DNA of 64,000 nucleotides from Patiria pectinifera. Its lineage: Eukaryota; Echinodermata; Asteroidea; Valvatida; Asterinidae. The DNA is taken from positions 37,016,392 through 37,080,391 of the forward strand of contig CM057142.1 of NCBI GenBank assembly GCA_029964075.1, written 5' to 3'. Both the position numbers and the translations under genes were made by a program. The number at the start of each line of letters is the position of its first letter. The first letter of the stretch is position 1. Of the stretch, positions 1 to 11,995 are shown in pieces. A model generated the notes under the pieces. That model saw only the letters and a program-made list of their open reading frames with translations, ran no database searches and was not told the DNA's origin.

Positions 1-312
1 AATACCAACTCGAAAAACCTAGAGCTATTTCCAAGATTGCCGCCAATCTCAGCCTTATACAGATATATAAATTGCTTTCACAATCTTGGTTAATCTTACT
101 TGTGATAATCTTGTTTTCTATTTCCCAAGATGAAAATAATAACTATGTTCAACAGTTTAACAGTTAAAACTATGTCTCCTCTTTTTTGAAAAATCCTTTT
201 GGCGAACCAACATGTCCGCCGTAGTATTTTTTTCTTTTACTAAAACCCTGGCTGTCCGCCAACACTTATCTTGATAAAAAAATGAACAACTTCTTTTCTG
301 AGAAAATCCCAC
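1..312. repeat. Segmental duplication, block A, copy 1
   Basis: This block matches 54010-54269 in the same orientation, with scattered substitutions and small indels. The shared text includes AAGATTGCCGCCAATCTCAG and a later CCTTTTGGCGAACCA. Similarity fades near 312, where copy 2 runs into poly-C. The left boundary may lie outside the window. No open frame is shared between the copies, so I read it as duplicated non-coding DNA. Confidence 0.8.
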
Positions 313-1319
313 AAAATCACGCAGGTGTGATGTCGAAAGATTTTGATGCAAAATTTGATTCCACTGATTTGTATAAGAAACAGCTTCAAGACAACAAAAT
401 GAAAGAATAAAAAAGAAAATACTGTGCACTAAGAACATTTGCCCGGGTGATTTAAACCCTAATTATGGAACAAGGATGTCCCTGGCGCGTAAGAGATAAA
501 GCGATCCATCATTCAAAACAGTTCTTTATCAATAAGTCGGATGTCCAACATGTCCAATTAATTTGCAAACAAGTGCTGGCATTTTAAATCCACTCACAGG
601 CTATAGCAAACACTAAAATATATCTTTAAAAAAACATAGGTGAAATTACACGGAAAGCATCCAATTAATTTTAACATTGTCTTCATCAAAGAATCAAGGA
701 GTCTGCAAACCTCAATCAGCACTTTCCTGGCGTTAGTCATGCGTTATATCTGTACTACACACGATAGTTGTATTACATGTACATTACATTATACATCTCA
801 AAATAAAGTATACCCATTTTTGAATGTAAATTATCAGAAATGTACTGTACATAAAAGGCCAAGATAGGAATACTAATTTTTGAGATACCATGTATTTAGG
901 AACCAATTGACCTTACACACCTCCAGTACGAAACGGATGAGGGAGTACAACAGTTCATCACTTGCAATCTCGAGAACCTCGCGCTGTATGACACTCAAGT
1001 TCAGCTTAGAGTTTAGTACAACATGCTCGGTCCTCTGCGTTTTTCAGTCGTTGAAGGCTCTAAATGCTCAGGCACATTTCTTCTCAGTTGCCTTCGAGTA
1101 TGGAAACCATATAAAATACAAGAATAAAATGTAATCTAAATTCGTTTTTCGTTCAATCGAGAAAGGGAGGGAGGCCTGTTGTATTTTTTCGAAGACATCC
1201 ATAGGTTGCTTGAATCTGCAATTCATCAGCCAAGGGCTTTGTTTGAATGCCTTCGTCGAATATCTCGGAGAAAACAATCGATTTATCATAGTAATACTCT
1301 ATTTCTGCCTCCCCTTTTG
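313..1319. other. No gene seen
   Basis: Only short open frames are present, overlapping on both strands, without splice context or recognisable domains. I see no repeat structure beyond the transposon-like element that follows. Confidence 0.6.
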
Positions 1320-1862
1320 TTCGCTCGTACCCCCGCCCTGCAAACAGGGCGCTGGGATACTCTGATGAGCTTCACAGAATCTTGTGAAGGAAATGGCCTA
1401 TGACCTATGTTTAAAGCATCTGGCTGCAGCTGTTCGAGACCGCATTAGACAATGTGCGCAAATGCTATCCGAAAATTCCCATAGAATTGCGCATATTCCA
1501 TACCAGATGTGATTTCTGTTTCATTGCGGACCATGTGGACAAAATTTTGAGCGTCGCATAATGCAATCCGACCGTTCGTGATTCGAAACGGAGCCTGGGC
1601 GAGTGACGGGAATAGTACATTTACAACACAGATGAGTTTTACAGAATTTCCTACATTATTATCACGCTTTTCAACGAGAAGAAAAAATCTCTAAACTGGA
1701 ATAAAAGAGTAATGAATCAGTCTTAACGGCCGTTTCAAACCTTGCAGAGTCATGACCTTGATGACGCGCAGGTCACTGGTCACCCAAAATCCAACCAATC
1801 AGAGCGTGAATTTATCAGAGTATCCCAGCGTCCTGTTTGCAGGGCGGGGGGGTACGAGCGAA
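1320..1862. mobile_element. Non-autonomous DNA transposon, 9-bp target duplication (Mutator-like?)
   Basis: Terminal inverted repeats of about 45 bp start TTCGCTCGTACCCCC at the left and end with its reverse complement at the right; they also share GCCCTGCAAACAGG and CTGGGATACTCTGAT. The flanks are CCCCTTTTG (1311-1319) and CCACTTTTG (1863-1871), a 9-bp duplication with one mismatch. A 9-bp duplication is typical of Mutator-like elements, but no transposase is present, so the superfamily is tentative. Confidence 0.65.
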
Positions 1863-2271
1863 CCACTTTTGGAGCATTTTCTAGTGAGGAAGGCATTTGA
1901 CTGCTTGACTATAGCAACGTCCGAATAGCTAGATGAGCTAGTAGCTCTGAATGTACTCTGAGTAAGAGGAACAATATTTGATCTATCACTGTCAGCTCAT
2001 TACTGTTGCAGGGAACGACAATGACAGAATCGATACCCAATCAGCTTTTTATATTGCAGAATAACGAATTTATGAATCTACAATAATGTACTTATTCACT
2101 AATGTTGTCTATTACACAGGTATCCAAAGACAACGACTACGCACTCGTCGCGACTCGAAAAAGAGTGTGAAAGTCTAATAATTGGCAAAGCAAAGGAGGC
2201 AAGGGAAAGTTTGTCAATGACAAAGTAATTGTGACGTCAGCAAAATAGTCGAAGAAGAGACTCGTAACTGT

Positions 2272-2732
2272 CAGGGTGACCGTTTTAGCCGATTTTCGGC
2301 TAACTTTGACATAATTTTTGTTAAAAAAAACGAGTTTGAAAGAATTTGTTTTGGCAGATTTCTGGCAGAATTCTGCAAAAATGGTTATTTGACAGAAAAA
2401 TAGCAAAATTGAACAAAAAATAATACATTTGTTTAATGGGACAGAATGGCTGGTCTAGGTGCCGAGGTTCACTGGGAAACGGACTGTGTCTTGGCCGGAT
2501 CCGCGTTTTGCCCGAAATTTACGCGATAATTTCATAACATATTTATGTGACTATAGATTGTTTGTAATGTAATTTGAACCTTAATTAAGGCAATACCACC
2601 AATCTGCATGTGATTCTTAGTGTTTATAGTGTATTTTCGAGTAATTCTGGGGAATCTGGCAGTTTTTGATAAATCTGACAGATTGTTGATGTGAATTGAG
2701 CAGAATGTGGCTCTGACCTTACGGTCACCCTG
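2272..2732. mobile_element. hAT-like non-autonomous element
   Basis: The element starts CAGGGTGACCGT and ends ACGGTCACCCTG, a 12-bp terminal inverted repeat. It is flanked by a perfect 8-bp target duplication GTAACTGT (2264-2271 and 2733-2740). A CAG-type terminus with an 8-bp duplication is the hAT signature. The interior encodes no transposase. A fragment of the same family lies in opposite orientation near 20233-20275, sharing the sequence around GCCGATTTTCGGC. Confidence 0.85.
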
Positions 2733-4984
2733 GTAACTGTAGATTCGTGCAAGAGGGAATCGGATTCGCCTCATCCATTCTTAACATGAATCTTCAGTTC
2801 CTTGTCCATTCTTCTTTGAAAGAGAGTGCATGCGAATTTCGACGAACAGATTTTGTTATTAAATAAGTGATATAGAAAATTCAAGGTATCCATTCGTGCA
2901 TTTATTATTATAGAAGAACAAGATCCAGTTACCTACATAATGTCCCCGGTGAGAGCGATCATAGCTCCCGTACCGAGAGAAAGTTTGGAACAAAGATATG
3001 CCCTCAGTTGTGATACCACATTGTACATAGGGGTCTGTTGACAACAAAAACTGCCGCTGGAGGTGCAAATCCTTCCTTACTCGCAGTCCATCCAGGAAAA
3101 CAACAACACTCGTTTGAAGGGCCAGACGGGGTAAGATATATCCTTGGTCAAGGCGTTCGTTATTATCCGTACGGCAAATCCTCGCCACGCAGCGATATTT
3201 TAGGGCTAGCTTATCAGCGTTGATATACGGGTGAAACAGTGCAATAAAATTCCAATAGACACTAGTGATAAATGCCCATACTTCAGAATTCTTTTAAAAT
3301 ACTCAGAACTCTCACAGGCATTTTAGTTGCACAGTAAAATGATGATCAACATGTCTTAATTCTTCGTTTTCTTTTCATTTTTTGGTGGGTTGACCATTGA
3401 ATTTTCGAGGAATTCTCCCTTAAAGAAGATGACCCCTAATTTTCCCAAAGTGGAAAAATAACCATCTTGAAAAAGGATCACTCCACAACGTGGCAAATAC
3501 TGCCACTTTCGAGCCCAATTGCATCCAAAATTCTCAGAATTGGAAGCCCCAAATCCGGGCCAGTGGTACATTGCCATATCTCTTCAATTTCCCAATGTTA
3601 TGGCTCTCAGAACTCTCTAAAATGAAATACATTGAGAGTATAACTTTTATTCATGAGCTCGGCGGATGGGTTTAGGCCGATTTACAAGTGTGCACCCATA
3701 CCGCGCATAACTACAGTGTGAACAGCGACCTGATGACGCAATCACTATCTATATGCAAATCAACCGAAGACGACAGAACGCCTTGGATCAGGACAGCTGG
3801 TATGAGCGAATGCTTCCATTGTTGCCTATTTTGATGGATGTTCATCAGGCTCCATTATCATAATTATGTGATGAAGAATAGAGGCTGTTCAAGCGTAACA
3901 TAATAGGTATTATGCATGACTACCACCGGCTACTACATGTACTGCCGTAATTGACAAATTCTTAACGGGAATTTTCCAGATGTTCTATATTGATCACTGC
4001 CATTTCCGTGGTATTTTGTTTTGTACATATAGATGTAAAACCATTCTTAAATAAAACACCACCAAATAAAAAGTCAAAGACTTAAACAATTTGGTTTACA
4101 AAAATTACGATAAAAATTACAAATTTATGCAAAGCATTAAATCCAACCATTCCAGAATTCAAATAAGTTCAAATTAAAGATTAATCAATCAATTATAAAT
4201 AAGGTAAGAAGAAAGCATTGTTAAAGGAGGGGGGGGGGGGGTTACATGTGATAAAAAGATGATGACAGGTGCAAGAGGGGCTACAGAATTGAAAAAGGGC
4301 ACATGGAGAGATCTACAATCAAACGATGGATTGGTTTGGAATTAGCCTGATGAGTTATCTGTACCATGGATGGTACTGGTGAGTCTTTGTTTCTTTAAAA
4401 TCGTGTTGATCGGAGATTTTCTAGTTGCCGAGTGTTTCTGAAAGTATACTCTGACAATGGGAAAGAAGTAAGGTCTTTTGTAAAGCTAAATCCCAAGGCT
4501 ATAAAATTAATGGACATGTGTTTCTTTTTCTGTCATAACTGAAAAATAGATTGCCTGTACGATAACAGTATATTTTATATGAAAAAGAGGCTTATGGCAC
4601 TTGTTTTCATTCGAAACAACTGCTTTGTGGATTGAAAAATATGTCGATTAAACATGATCGTGATAATGTCCGAGTGAACATGATCGTGACAATGATGCTT
4701 TGTTGACAAAAACATTCGGTGGGTTGGGAACCCTTATGAAACAGAATATATATGTTACTTCTGAGGTTGCAAGACAGTTAAAACGGCCCCTAATTGCATA
4801 CGCCGACTGATTAATGAGTTTTGTGATCCTTGCACTTGATGGTTTGGAGCAACGACAGCTCTTTTTTCATTAAGGAAATGAAAACACCACCACTTCAAAA
4901 CCGCCATTGGAGTAGTCATATATACTTTCCCCGCATGTAACCGTTTATACGAACAAAAACAAAACTTTGGGCAACTTTTCGAAA
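2733..4984. other. No gene seen
   Basis: There are no credible exons here. The stretch includes a poly-G run near 4228-4242 and a short direct repeat around ACATGATCGTGA near 4652 and 4678. Open frames at 2859-3188 and 3356-3577 are short, overlap others, and match nothing I know. Confidence 0.55.
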
Positions 4985-6699
4985 AATTACTGGGAGTCGA
5001 TACAGTGAGGTTTCTTGTGGCACTCGACTAGCCCGCCCGTTGGTTTGCTCTGCAGTCATCTTTGAGGTGTGTGAATTTGTTTGACGGCGATACGCATGAA
5101 TAGAAACTATTGTGCATTTATTGTCAATTAATCAACATAACAAAGCACCCCTCAAAGATGACTGCCGAATGCAAGAAATATATTCCTTGTCGGATGATTG
5201 AAAATAAAGAAGGCCTGGGGATGAGGTTAGGTCCCGACCAGGGTTGGAATTAACCCGTGTACGGTGCTGGACCAACGAAAGCCGTTTTGGATTGTTGCTA
5301 GTGTGAAAGGTTTTCCTGCAGAATCTCCGTGTTGATCCCAGGTCCAACAACACCCCCCCCCCCCCCAAAAAAATCAACGCCCCAGCAACACCAGACAAAC
5401 TATTCGGCCAGTGACCCACCTACCCATCCAACTATACCACATCCGACCTCAACATACCAATAAACCCTCCCACCAATTCAGGCAAATTTTACACGCACGA
5501 CCAAAATATAATGATATATATACAACAGCCACTCATATTTCTTTCTATAATAAAAAAAAATAACGTATGACTAACACTTAATACACATTTTGATATGGCC
5601 TACAGTTTAGCGTTGGTCATCAGAGATGGGCCGCACGTTGCATGCTACTGTGCATATGTGAACTGCCATAGCATAATGAGGAATAACCCCCACACTTGAC
5701 TTTTCACGTTATGTACATCATGTTAAAGCGCAAATCTATATTTTTTTAATGATACCAAACTTGTTTCTGTAACTTATTTTATTCCAAAGATATGACGCAG
5801 GACCTTCAACAGTGTGCTGCCAAGTTTTGCTAACCTTATTTCGAAAAAAAAAACGGCTTTGAAAAAAAAGAGGCACGCATTGCGCCACCAAAGGCAGTGA
5901 AAAATGTTCTTCAGTTTTTCCACTTTGGTGGGTATATTTTCCCTAACAAAATTGCAAAGTGTGAGTCTTGCATACCTTGGTTACTCAAAAATACAAAACA
6001 ATTAATATCAAATTTGACATGATTTTTCTATTAAATCCGACTTCAGGCATCGATTACTCAAAATAGGTTTTGGGAGACATTCCTCATTTTGCCTCAGTAG
6101 GTCACATATAGGGTGAACCACTGCGCTGCTAAGGAATAATACATGACTCCAGTTGTAATTGTCATGTTGCCATGACGACGGGGAGTATGCAACATGATTA
6201 CAAATTATATATCCACGGTAGCATAGCAACACTAACGCTGCTTCACCGTACAGGCAGTGTTTACGTATGTCCACCCTATTGTACAGATTTTTATACATTG
6301 TACTAAGATCTCATAAGCATTTACTATACTGGAAGTCAATTAATGTTCTGATGTGAAAAGAATGACTGAATGTATTTAGTAAATGTAACAGCCTCAGGTT
6401 CCAACATATATTATCTTAACTTTTCCCGTGTCATTTTTGGCAAAAACCAGTTTTAATATAACCCGGGTTTGACATAAAAACGACAACATAGTGTGTATAA
6501 AACGTAAAGTATGTCGAAAAGCATTTAGTTTTCTTGTGTGAGTTGTTAGCGGGAGGAAATCGATATTTCTAGGGAGCTGGAGGAAAGCATATCTAAAAAC
6601 AAAGAAAAAAAAAAAAAAACACCAGCACCCACAACCTTTATTGCTTTTTCCTCTTCTCTGATCGATGTGTACGGCTCAGCTTTATTTTATTGCGTGGGT

Positions 6700-6800
6700 T
6701 GGGGTTTTCCCAGGTCTTGCTGTCAGAATTGGGAAACCCGGCATGTATTTACGCAAGCATTACCATGGGAACGTGGTAGACGTTGCCAACCACACCCAAC
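6700..6800. repeat. GGGAAACCC repeat cassette
   Basis: GGGGTTTTCCCAGG is followed about 20 bp later by GGGAAACCCGG and then by a conserved tract containing ATTTACGCAAGCATTACC. Related cassettes occur at 7945-8060, 8090-8210 and 55725-55779, with weaker versions near 13380 and 13510. GGGGTTTTCC fits the generic NF-kappaB pattern GGGRNNYYCC, but that may be chance. This is a dispersed repeat with possible regulatory content. Confidence 0.5.
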
Positions 6801-7162
6801 TGGCTTTGGCAAGTGAATACACAAATGTGTATGCGGACGCACCCTAATGCGCAACATCGTCAGAGCTGTACGCAGTGGTAATTTGCTGCATTCTCACCAC
6901 GCTGTGCGAGAAGTTCGTTCAGAGGAATTTTTCTTATCAAACTGTGTTGATGATATCTCATAATTACTCTCATTTTCATCACAACCGTACATTATTTGTT
7001 ATATGATAATCGCCACTCAAGCAACTACAAACAACAACGAAGAAGCAAGTTCAAGCGAGGGAAAAAATCTGTTGATATTTCCCTTCACCTTACATAGCTA
7101 GCACAAACGGTGTTATTTCTGCAAATCTGCTGACATCAGCTGTGGATCAAACGTAGCACCGA

Positions 7163-7248
7163 ATGCGTTGCTGTAAGCCCACACATTGCTTCAACCTGAA
7201 CAGCCATTTCCAAGTTAGTGGAAGCAACATCAGTTGTCTGTTAACTCG
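7163..7248 (+). other. Candidate first coding exon or 5' exon with splice donor (unit 1)
   Basis: An ATG at 7163 opens a frame of 28 codons plus two bases, ending at CTCG followed by the strong donor GTAAGT at 7249. The duplicate at 56564-56649 has the same length and donor. Of about six substitutions between the two copies, four are silent in this frame and two fall in one codon. That hints at coding constraint, but the sample is tiny. The encoded peptide is Cys- and Asn-rich and matches nothing I recognise. It could equally be an untranslated exon. Confidence 0.3.
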
Positions 7249-7920
7249 GTAAGTAATTTGGATATTATTATTATTATTCATAGTTTTGTTTCGTAAATTT
7301 TCACGGCCAAAAGACCAAATTCCAGTTTAATAAACAATCATTAATTAGATTAATTGGATTGTTGGTTGGTGAAGCACAGAGTGGTAATAACAAACATAGG
7401 CAAGAGCAAGTAGCTTGCACATTTTGTTGTGTTTTTACATCCGATAGAGCCAGGCAGATCACGCTAAAATTCCAGGCACCATTCAGAGTCTTATAAGCAT
7501 TAGTTTACTGTGCTATTGCATAAAGATGGGTGAATGCCGAAGACAAAGGTAATAATTGTGACGTTTGGATTTAATGCCATCTCATCATGACTGTGAGCCC
7601 TATACTATATTTGGGTAATCGCGAGAATAGCAATTCCCTACGACTGTTAGGGAGCTTGGTGTCCAAAAAATCTGTTTACAGTTGTTTGCCAGGATTTGAT
7701 ACTTCGGAAGATACAGGAGAATCCAGAGAGTTGGCCTATACAAAGATATTCTCCCATTGGTAAAAAAAAAAAAGATAATCACAATTATTATCGTTAATAT
7801 GATGGAATAAATTGTTTGGAGAGTGTGTATAACATCTCAACAAATGTAGAAGTGTTCCGGGCATTTAAGCTTTTTCCTTTTTGTAATTGTTAATGGTTAC
7901 GTTGTTTGCTGTTCGAGTGC

Positions 7921-8238
7921 TTGAATTAGTGATTTCCCCAGCTCTTTCAAACAGAATTGGGAAACCCGGAATGCATTTACGCAAACATTACCATGGAAAG
8001 TGGTCACGTGTTATATTTCAACCAATGATAACACACCTAACTGGATATCCCTGGTATATGCTGATCTTGATAAGAGTTCAGCATCCCATAATTGGGAAAC
8101 CCAGAATGTATTTACACAAGCATTATCATGAAAACATGGTCACATGGTATATATTAGCCAATGATACAGCAATGCCAACCACACCCAACTGGATATCTCA
8201 AGTACATGCGGACCTTGATATAGTTCATCATCCTTAAA
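7921..8238. repeat. Insertion or retained segment present only in copy 1
   Basis: Copy 2 (near 57685) goes directly from GCTGTTCGAG to CTGTTTCGCGGGCGTGAAG; here about 320 bp intervene. The segment holds two tandem versions of the GGGAAACCC cassette, starting near 7951 and 8091. I see no terminal inverted repeat, so it could be a deletion in copy 2 instead of an insertion here. Confidence 0.55.
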
Positions 8239-8559
8239 ATACTGTTACGCGGGCGTGAAGTTAATGTGCTGCAATTTCTTTAATATATGCCTAAAGCAAC
8301 CTACAAGAGGTTCGTTTGGGGGAATTTTCCTTTCAAACTTTATCTGTTGATAAAACCCCATAAAGAATGAGCTCTTATCTTTATCGTAAATAATTTTATT
8401 TTAATATTTGTCATTAAAAGGTTCTTCTTTTTCGGGTGTTTGCGTATGTTTACTGCAAACGGTTTGCTACACGCTACCTTGGAATTATAAGCTTGATTTA
8501 TCCTCATTTCGTTGTCCATTACAGCCATAGACTGTGTGCCAAAGCCAATTCAAGTCATC

Positions 8560-8612
8560 ACCAAAGCCAACAGTCATCACCTGAAAACATCAGTTGTCTG
8601 CACACATACTCG
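8560..8612 (+). other. Candidate 5' exon end with splice donor (paralogue of 7163-7248)
   Basis: The segment shares AACATCAGTTGTCTG and an ACTCG|GTAAGT donor with the exon ending at 7248, so the cassette is duplicated inside the unit. The distance from the shared core to the donor differs by 4 bp between the two, so they are out of phase with each other. That argues for untranslated leader exons or alternative first exons. The counterpart in copy 2 ends at 59154, with a weaker GTACGT donor. Confidence 0.35.
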
Positions 8613-9440
8613 GTAAGTTTTAAAATGTTTACGACAAATATCGATTAAAATGACAAAGGAAGAGTCGACAAGGAATCAAGGCACTGATTACGTATTGTTT
8701 TCAATTTGTTCTAAATTACATCCGAGCTACCCAGAGAAGTTAAGCTTTAAGCAAAGCATTCTTCATCCATTAATAACCCTGCGGATTATGTGAAAACAAT
8801 TTAGTTGTGCACTCTATCTTAAAAGCATGAAACTTCACTCTGCAGACATTTATATTCATGAGACAAGTCATTTCAGATGTGGACATATCGCAAATTCACT
8901 CTTTTACGGTTACAGGACAGCCATTTTGAAAATGGGTGTACCGTTACAATTTTCATGTTTTGCGGTCTTTCTTTTACAATGCTGATTGGACGGGAACCTA
9001 TCTTTTCAAGTTATACGACCTCATTTGATAGCGCTATACGGGGCACTTCATCATTGTTTTGCCAATTTGTTGTTATTTGTAATGATATTTATAGGATTTG
9101 TTACCATTTTAACCATTATGACATCTCACCAAAAACCTAAACCCGCCTAGGCTGTTAATTGTGTGAGTGTTTGTGTATTTTTGGAGTCAAAAAGCTGTGT
9201 CATACAGGGTGAGTAAATAACAGCGGAACCCAAACCTCCAAAAAATATATTTCATGTTTAGTAAAACATGTGGCACCAAAAATAATAATGACTGGAAAGC
9301 CAATTTTATAAGCAACTTTTAGATGAAAAAAATACTGAAATTGCTCAATCCGCTTAAATAATACAACCATTTGAACACAGTTAAAACTATTGCAATATCA
9401 TCTGGGGTGGGTCTTCATCGTGTGATAAACTACTTTTTTT

Positions 9441-9835
9441 TTACAAAAACGAGCTGTTCGAATAATTTCCAATGCTGAGATCACACCACTATTTGCCAAT
9501 GTTAAATTATTGCAATTCAATGACCTTAATTGTCTCAATCTCGGTAAATTCATATACAAATATATGAATAATTTGCCCCCTTTGGGTGTCAGCTCATGTT
9601 TTACTTGAAATTCAAATGTTCACTGTTATAAAACCAGGAGTATCGCGCAGAAATATCTTTATGTTGGCTTTACAATGTTCAAAGTGGAATAGTTCAACGT
9701 GGCACGAGTTTCTGGAATAGTCTAAGTACCCTCTTAAAACGTCCTCAACTCGTATCTACATTTATAAAAAAAACAATGAAAACACAACTTCTTACATCTT
9801 CTTATTTTCAGTCTTTTAATTCTTTTTTAATATAC
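9441..9835 (+). mobile_element. LINE 3' fragment (reverse transcriptase C-terminal region), decayed
   Basis: The frame opening at 9441 reads LQKRAVRIISNAEITPLF and ends in a stop near 9608. LQKRAxRII followed by a PLF/L block is a common pattern at the end of non-LTR retrotransposon ORF2 proteins of the CR1/L2/Rex type. Similarity continues in other frames to about 9835, so frameshifts are present. No catalytic reverse transcriptase motif remains. It lies just left of a hAT-like insertion. Confidence 0.6.
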
Positions 9836-9942
9836 AACAATGGCTTAATGTCTCCCATTGTCCCTATAGTGTCCAACGGGTCAGGGAACAAAAGCGATCG
9901 CTTCACCCTATCCCCGTGTTGTTATGTGAATTATGTATATAG

Positions 9943-10948
9943 CAGAGTTGTAACGAGTCACTGATTTTTGTGACTCGAGTCGAGTCGAGTCATTTTAAAG
10001 AAGTGACTCGAGTCGAGTCGAGTCATTAGGTCAACAAGGTTGAGTCAAGTCGAGTCGAGTCACAGAGTGTGGTCGAGTCGAGTCGAGTCGAGTCAAGTAT
10101 TTAGCTCGAGTCAATTCGAGTCACAAATATTTGAACACTTAATTACAATAAAAAGCAACAAACACAAGAGAGAAAGAATACAAGGCACCAGTCTATTACG
10201 GAAATCCAAAGACATAAAGTATGCTGTATGGTACCCAACCAACAGTTTCCATTGCTAGCTCACGTCACAGATAAGAAGATGTGAAACTTCGGTCTTATAA
10301 CTGGTTTGGCTTCGGGTCTAGATTTTGTTGTTCGCTGATCGCTGACAACGTTAAAACCTAATTGCATTATACAAAACTGTTTCTGATTATTTAAAGGTGG
10401 GCCCGTCCGTATCCATGTTTGTGTGTGAAATCGGGACATGAATTTAGCCAGCGTTCCACCAAGAACTTCAAAATCGCCCGAAACCAATGATGAAACCACG
10501 GATTGAGAAATGCGTTTTAAGTCTGGTTCCGGGTTTAGCATTACATGCTATAGAACCACAAGGTGGGAGTCCGCGACACGGTGTATGTTTGTTGTTTCAT
10601 TATGGAGGAAGGAAACAGACTGCCGCTGTATATAAACGTACATTATTCGCGAACATTAACGTGACGTGAACAAAAACTGGCAACGCGAACGGCGCAGCGT
10701 AAGTCATTGCAAATATTGTTCGCAAGTAAGTTTTGCTTTTATTTTGGGACTCCAGTCTTATTAGCCTTCCTCGAGTCGAGTCGAGTCATTCTGATGAGGG
10801 ACTCGAGTCGAGTCGAGTCATTTGCTCGCAATGACTCGAGTCGAGTCGAGTCATTTACCCGTCGGGACTCGAGTCGAGTCGAGTCGCCAAAAAATGTGAC
10901 TTGAGTCGGACTCGAGTCGAGTCATTGACTCGAGTCATTACAACTCTG
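9943..10948. mobile_element. hAT-like element with GACTC subterminal arrays
   Basis: The ends are CAGAGTTGTAACGAGTCA and the reverse complement of CAGAGTTGTAATGACTCG. A perfect 8-bp target duplication GTATATAG flanks the element (9935-9942 and 10949-10956). Both subterminal regions (about 9962-10130 and 10770-10935) consist of repeats of GACTCGAGTCGAGTCGAGTC, separated by 10-30 bp spacers. The centre (10140-10750) encodes no recognisable transposase. Open frames here are by-products of the repeats. Confidence 0.9.
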
Positions 10949-11502
10949 GTATATAGTTCCATTATGTTAATAATGGTTTTGCGTAAAATTACTTCGTATT
11001 ATATTTGTTTAAATGTTAACATAAACATTTCATGTTTTTGTCATAACAACATTGAAATAAATATTCAGTTCAGTTCAGTTCAGATCAAAGTAAACAAAAT
11101 TGGGTTAAATGATATTTTTTTTTCTCTTAACTACACGAAAACAAAGGAATATCCATGTAAACACGGGCTGCTTATCCATTCAATGGGGTGTATGGGACAA
11201 TGGAATGTGTGCGATTTCAATGGGCCCGAGGACCTTGGCCCAGGTCGTCGGGAGAATTTCGTGTACAAACATTATGGGAGCTGTCAAGAAAAAGTTCAAA
11301 CAACTGAAATAGGACTTAAGTTCACGGACAGAATGCGACTATCTAACGACTTGTCATGAAGTCTAGCGTTCTGGTGTCTCGAATCTGGAAATACCCAGCT
11401 TACATTAGGGGCGGGAACACAAAATTTGCACTCAAAAATACAGACTTTGCATTTAGCATCTCTTTCACGTACGTATAGAGTCAGAGTGTTAGGACATAAT
11501 GA

Positions 11503-11755
11503 CAAGGGCGGATCCAGAGGGGGGGGGGGGGGGAAAAGGGGGCCATGCCCCCCCCCCCCAAAAAAAACCCTTTTTTTAAATTTTTTATGTGACATCGCAA
11601 TAAAGGCAGGCAATGAGTACACCACCATCTTTTCCTCAAAAAAATATTGGTTAAAGTGGTCAGAAATTGCCTCAGATCGCACCACAGAGCATCTATAATC
11701 CAAAAATGTTCCGGGGCCCTTAAGCGGGCCCCGAACCCCACGCCGTAATTTTTTT
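11503..11755. mobile_element. GGCGGATCC-family element, right end missing
   Basis: It starts CAAGGGCGGATCCAG and contains ATGTGACATCGCAATAAAGG and GGGGCCCTTAAGCGGGCCCC. It is collinear with the fuller copy at 38073-38394 but lacks about the last 90 bp and the right inverted repeat. The homologous places in the related cassettes (near 62112 and 16330) have no such insert. Confidence 0.7.
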
Positions 11756-11837
11756 GAAAATTGACGGCACAGATTGAATGGCGCAACTATTTTGGAAAAT
11801 TCTGTTATTTCTCGGATTATTCCGCTCGACCCAGGAC

Positions 11838-11995
11838 TATAAAATAGCGCACTGGGTTGGAGTAGTAAAAGTGTCCATATGCATGTAGACGTTCTGTGTG
11901 ATGGTTTACAAACTACGCAGTTGCACTCATCAGGTATAGAGAGCCTTCTGTCTGACGAGTTTTCATACTCGAACAGCCAGTCTCATCTGCTAAAT
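11838..11995 (+). promoter_or_regulatory. Putative TATA promoter with first exon (cassette 1)
   Basis: TATAAAATAGCGC at 11838 is embedded in a block conserved in four other cassettes (about 14440 degraded, 16434, 16581, 62198). The upstream block holds ATTGACGGCAC and GGATTATTCCGC. If TATA sets the start, transcription would begin near 11868. A conserved exon-like stretch follows, with ACGCAGTTGCACTCATCAG, and a possible donor GTACGT at 11996 that is also kept at 62396. The reading frames differ between the cassettes, so the exon is probably untranslated. Confidence 0.45.

Larger units (their letters stand above)
4985..9170. repeat. Segmental duplication, block B, copy 1
   Basis: This matches 54945-59710 in order and orientation. 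Examples are GACGGCGATACGCATGAATA at 5085 and 55032, the run around TAGCAACACTAACGCTGCTT near 6220 and 55270, and the exon-like segments ending at 7248 and 8612 (copy 2: 56649 and 59154). Copy 2 carries three extra insertions that are absent here. Copy 1 has about 320 bp at 7921-8238 that copy 2 lacks. Divergence is moderate, so the duplication is not very recent. Confidence 0.9.

Noticed and set aside
11296-11786. Gly/Pro-rich open frames on both strands
   Set aside because: They read through poly-G/poly-C and the ends of a MITE.
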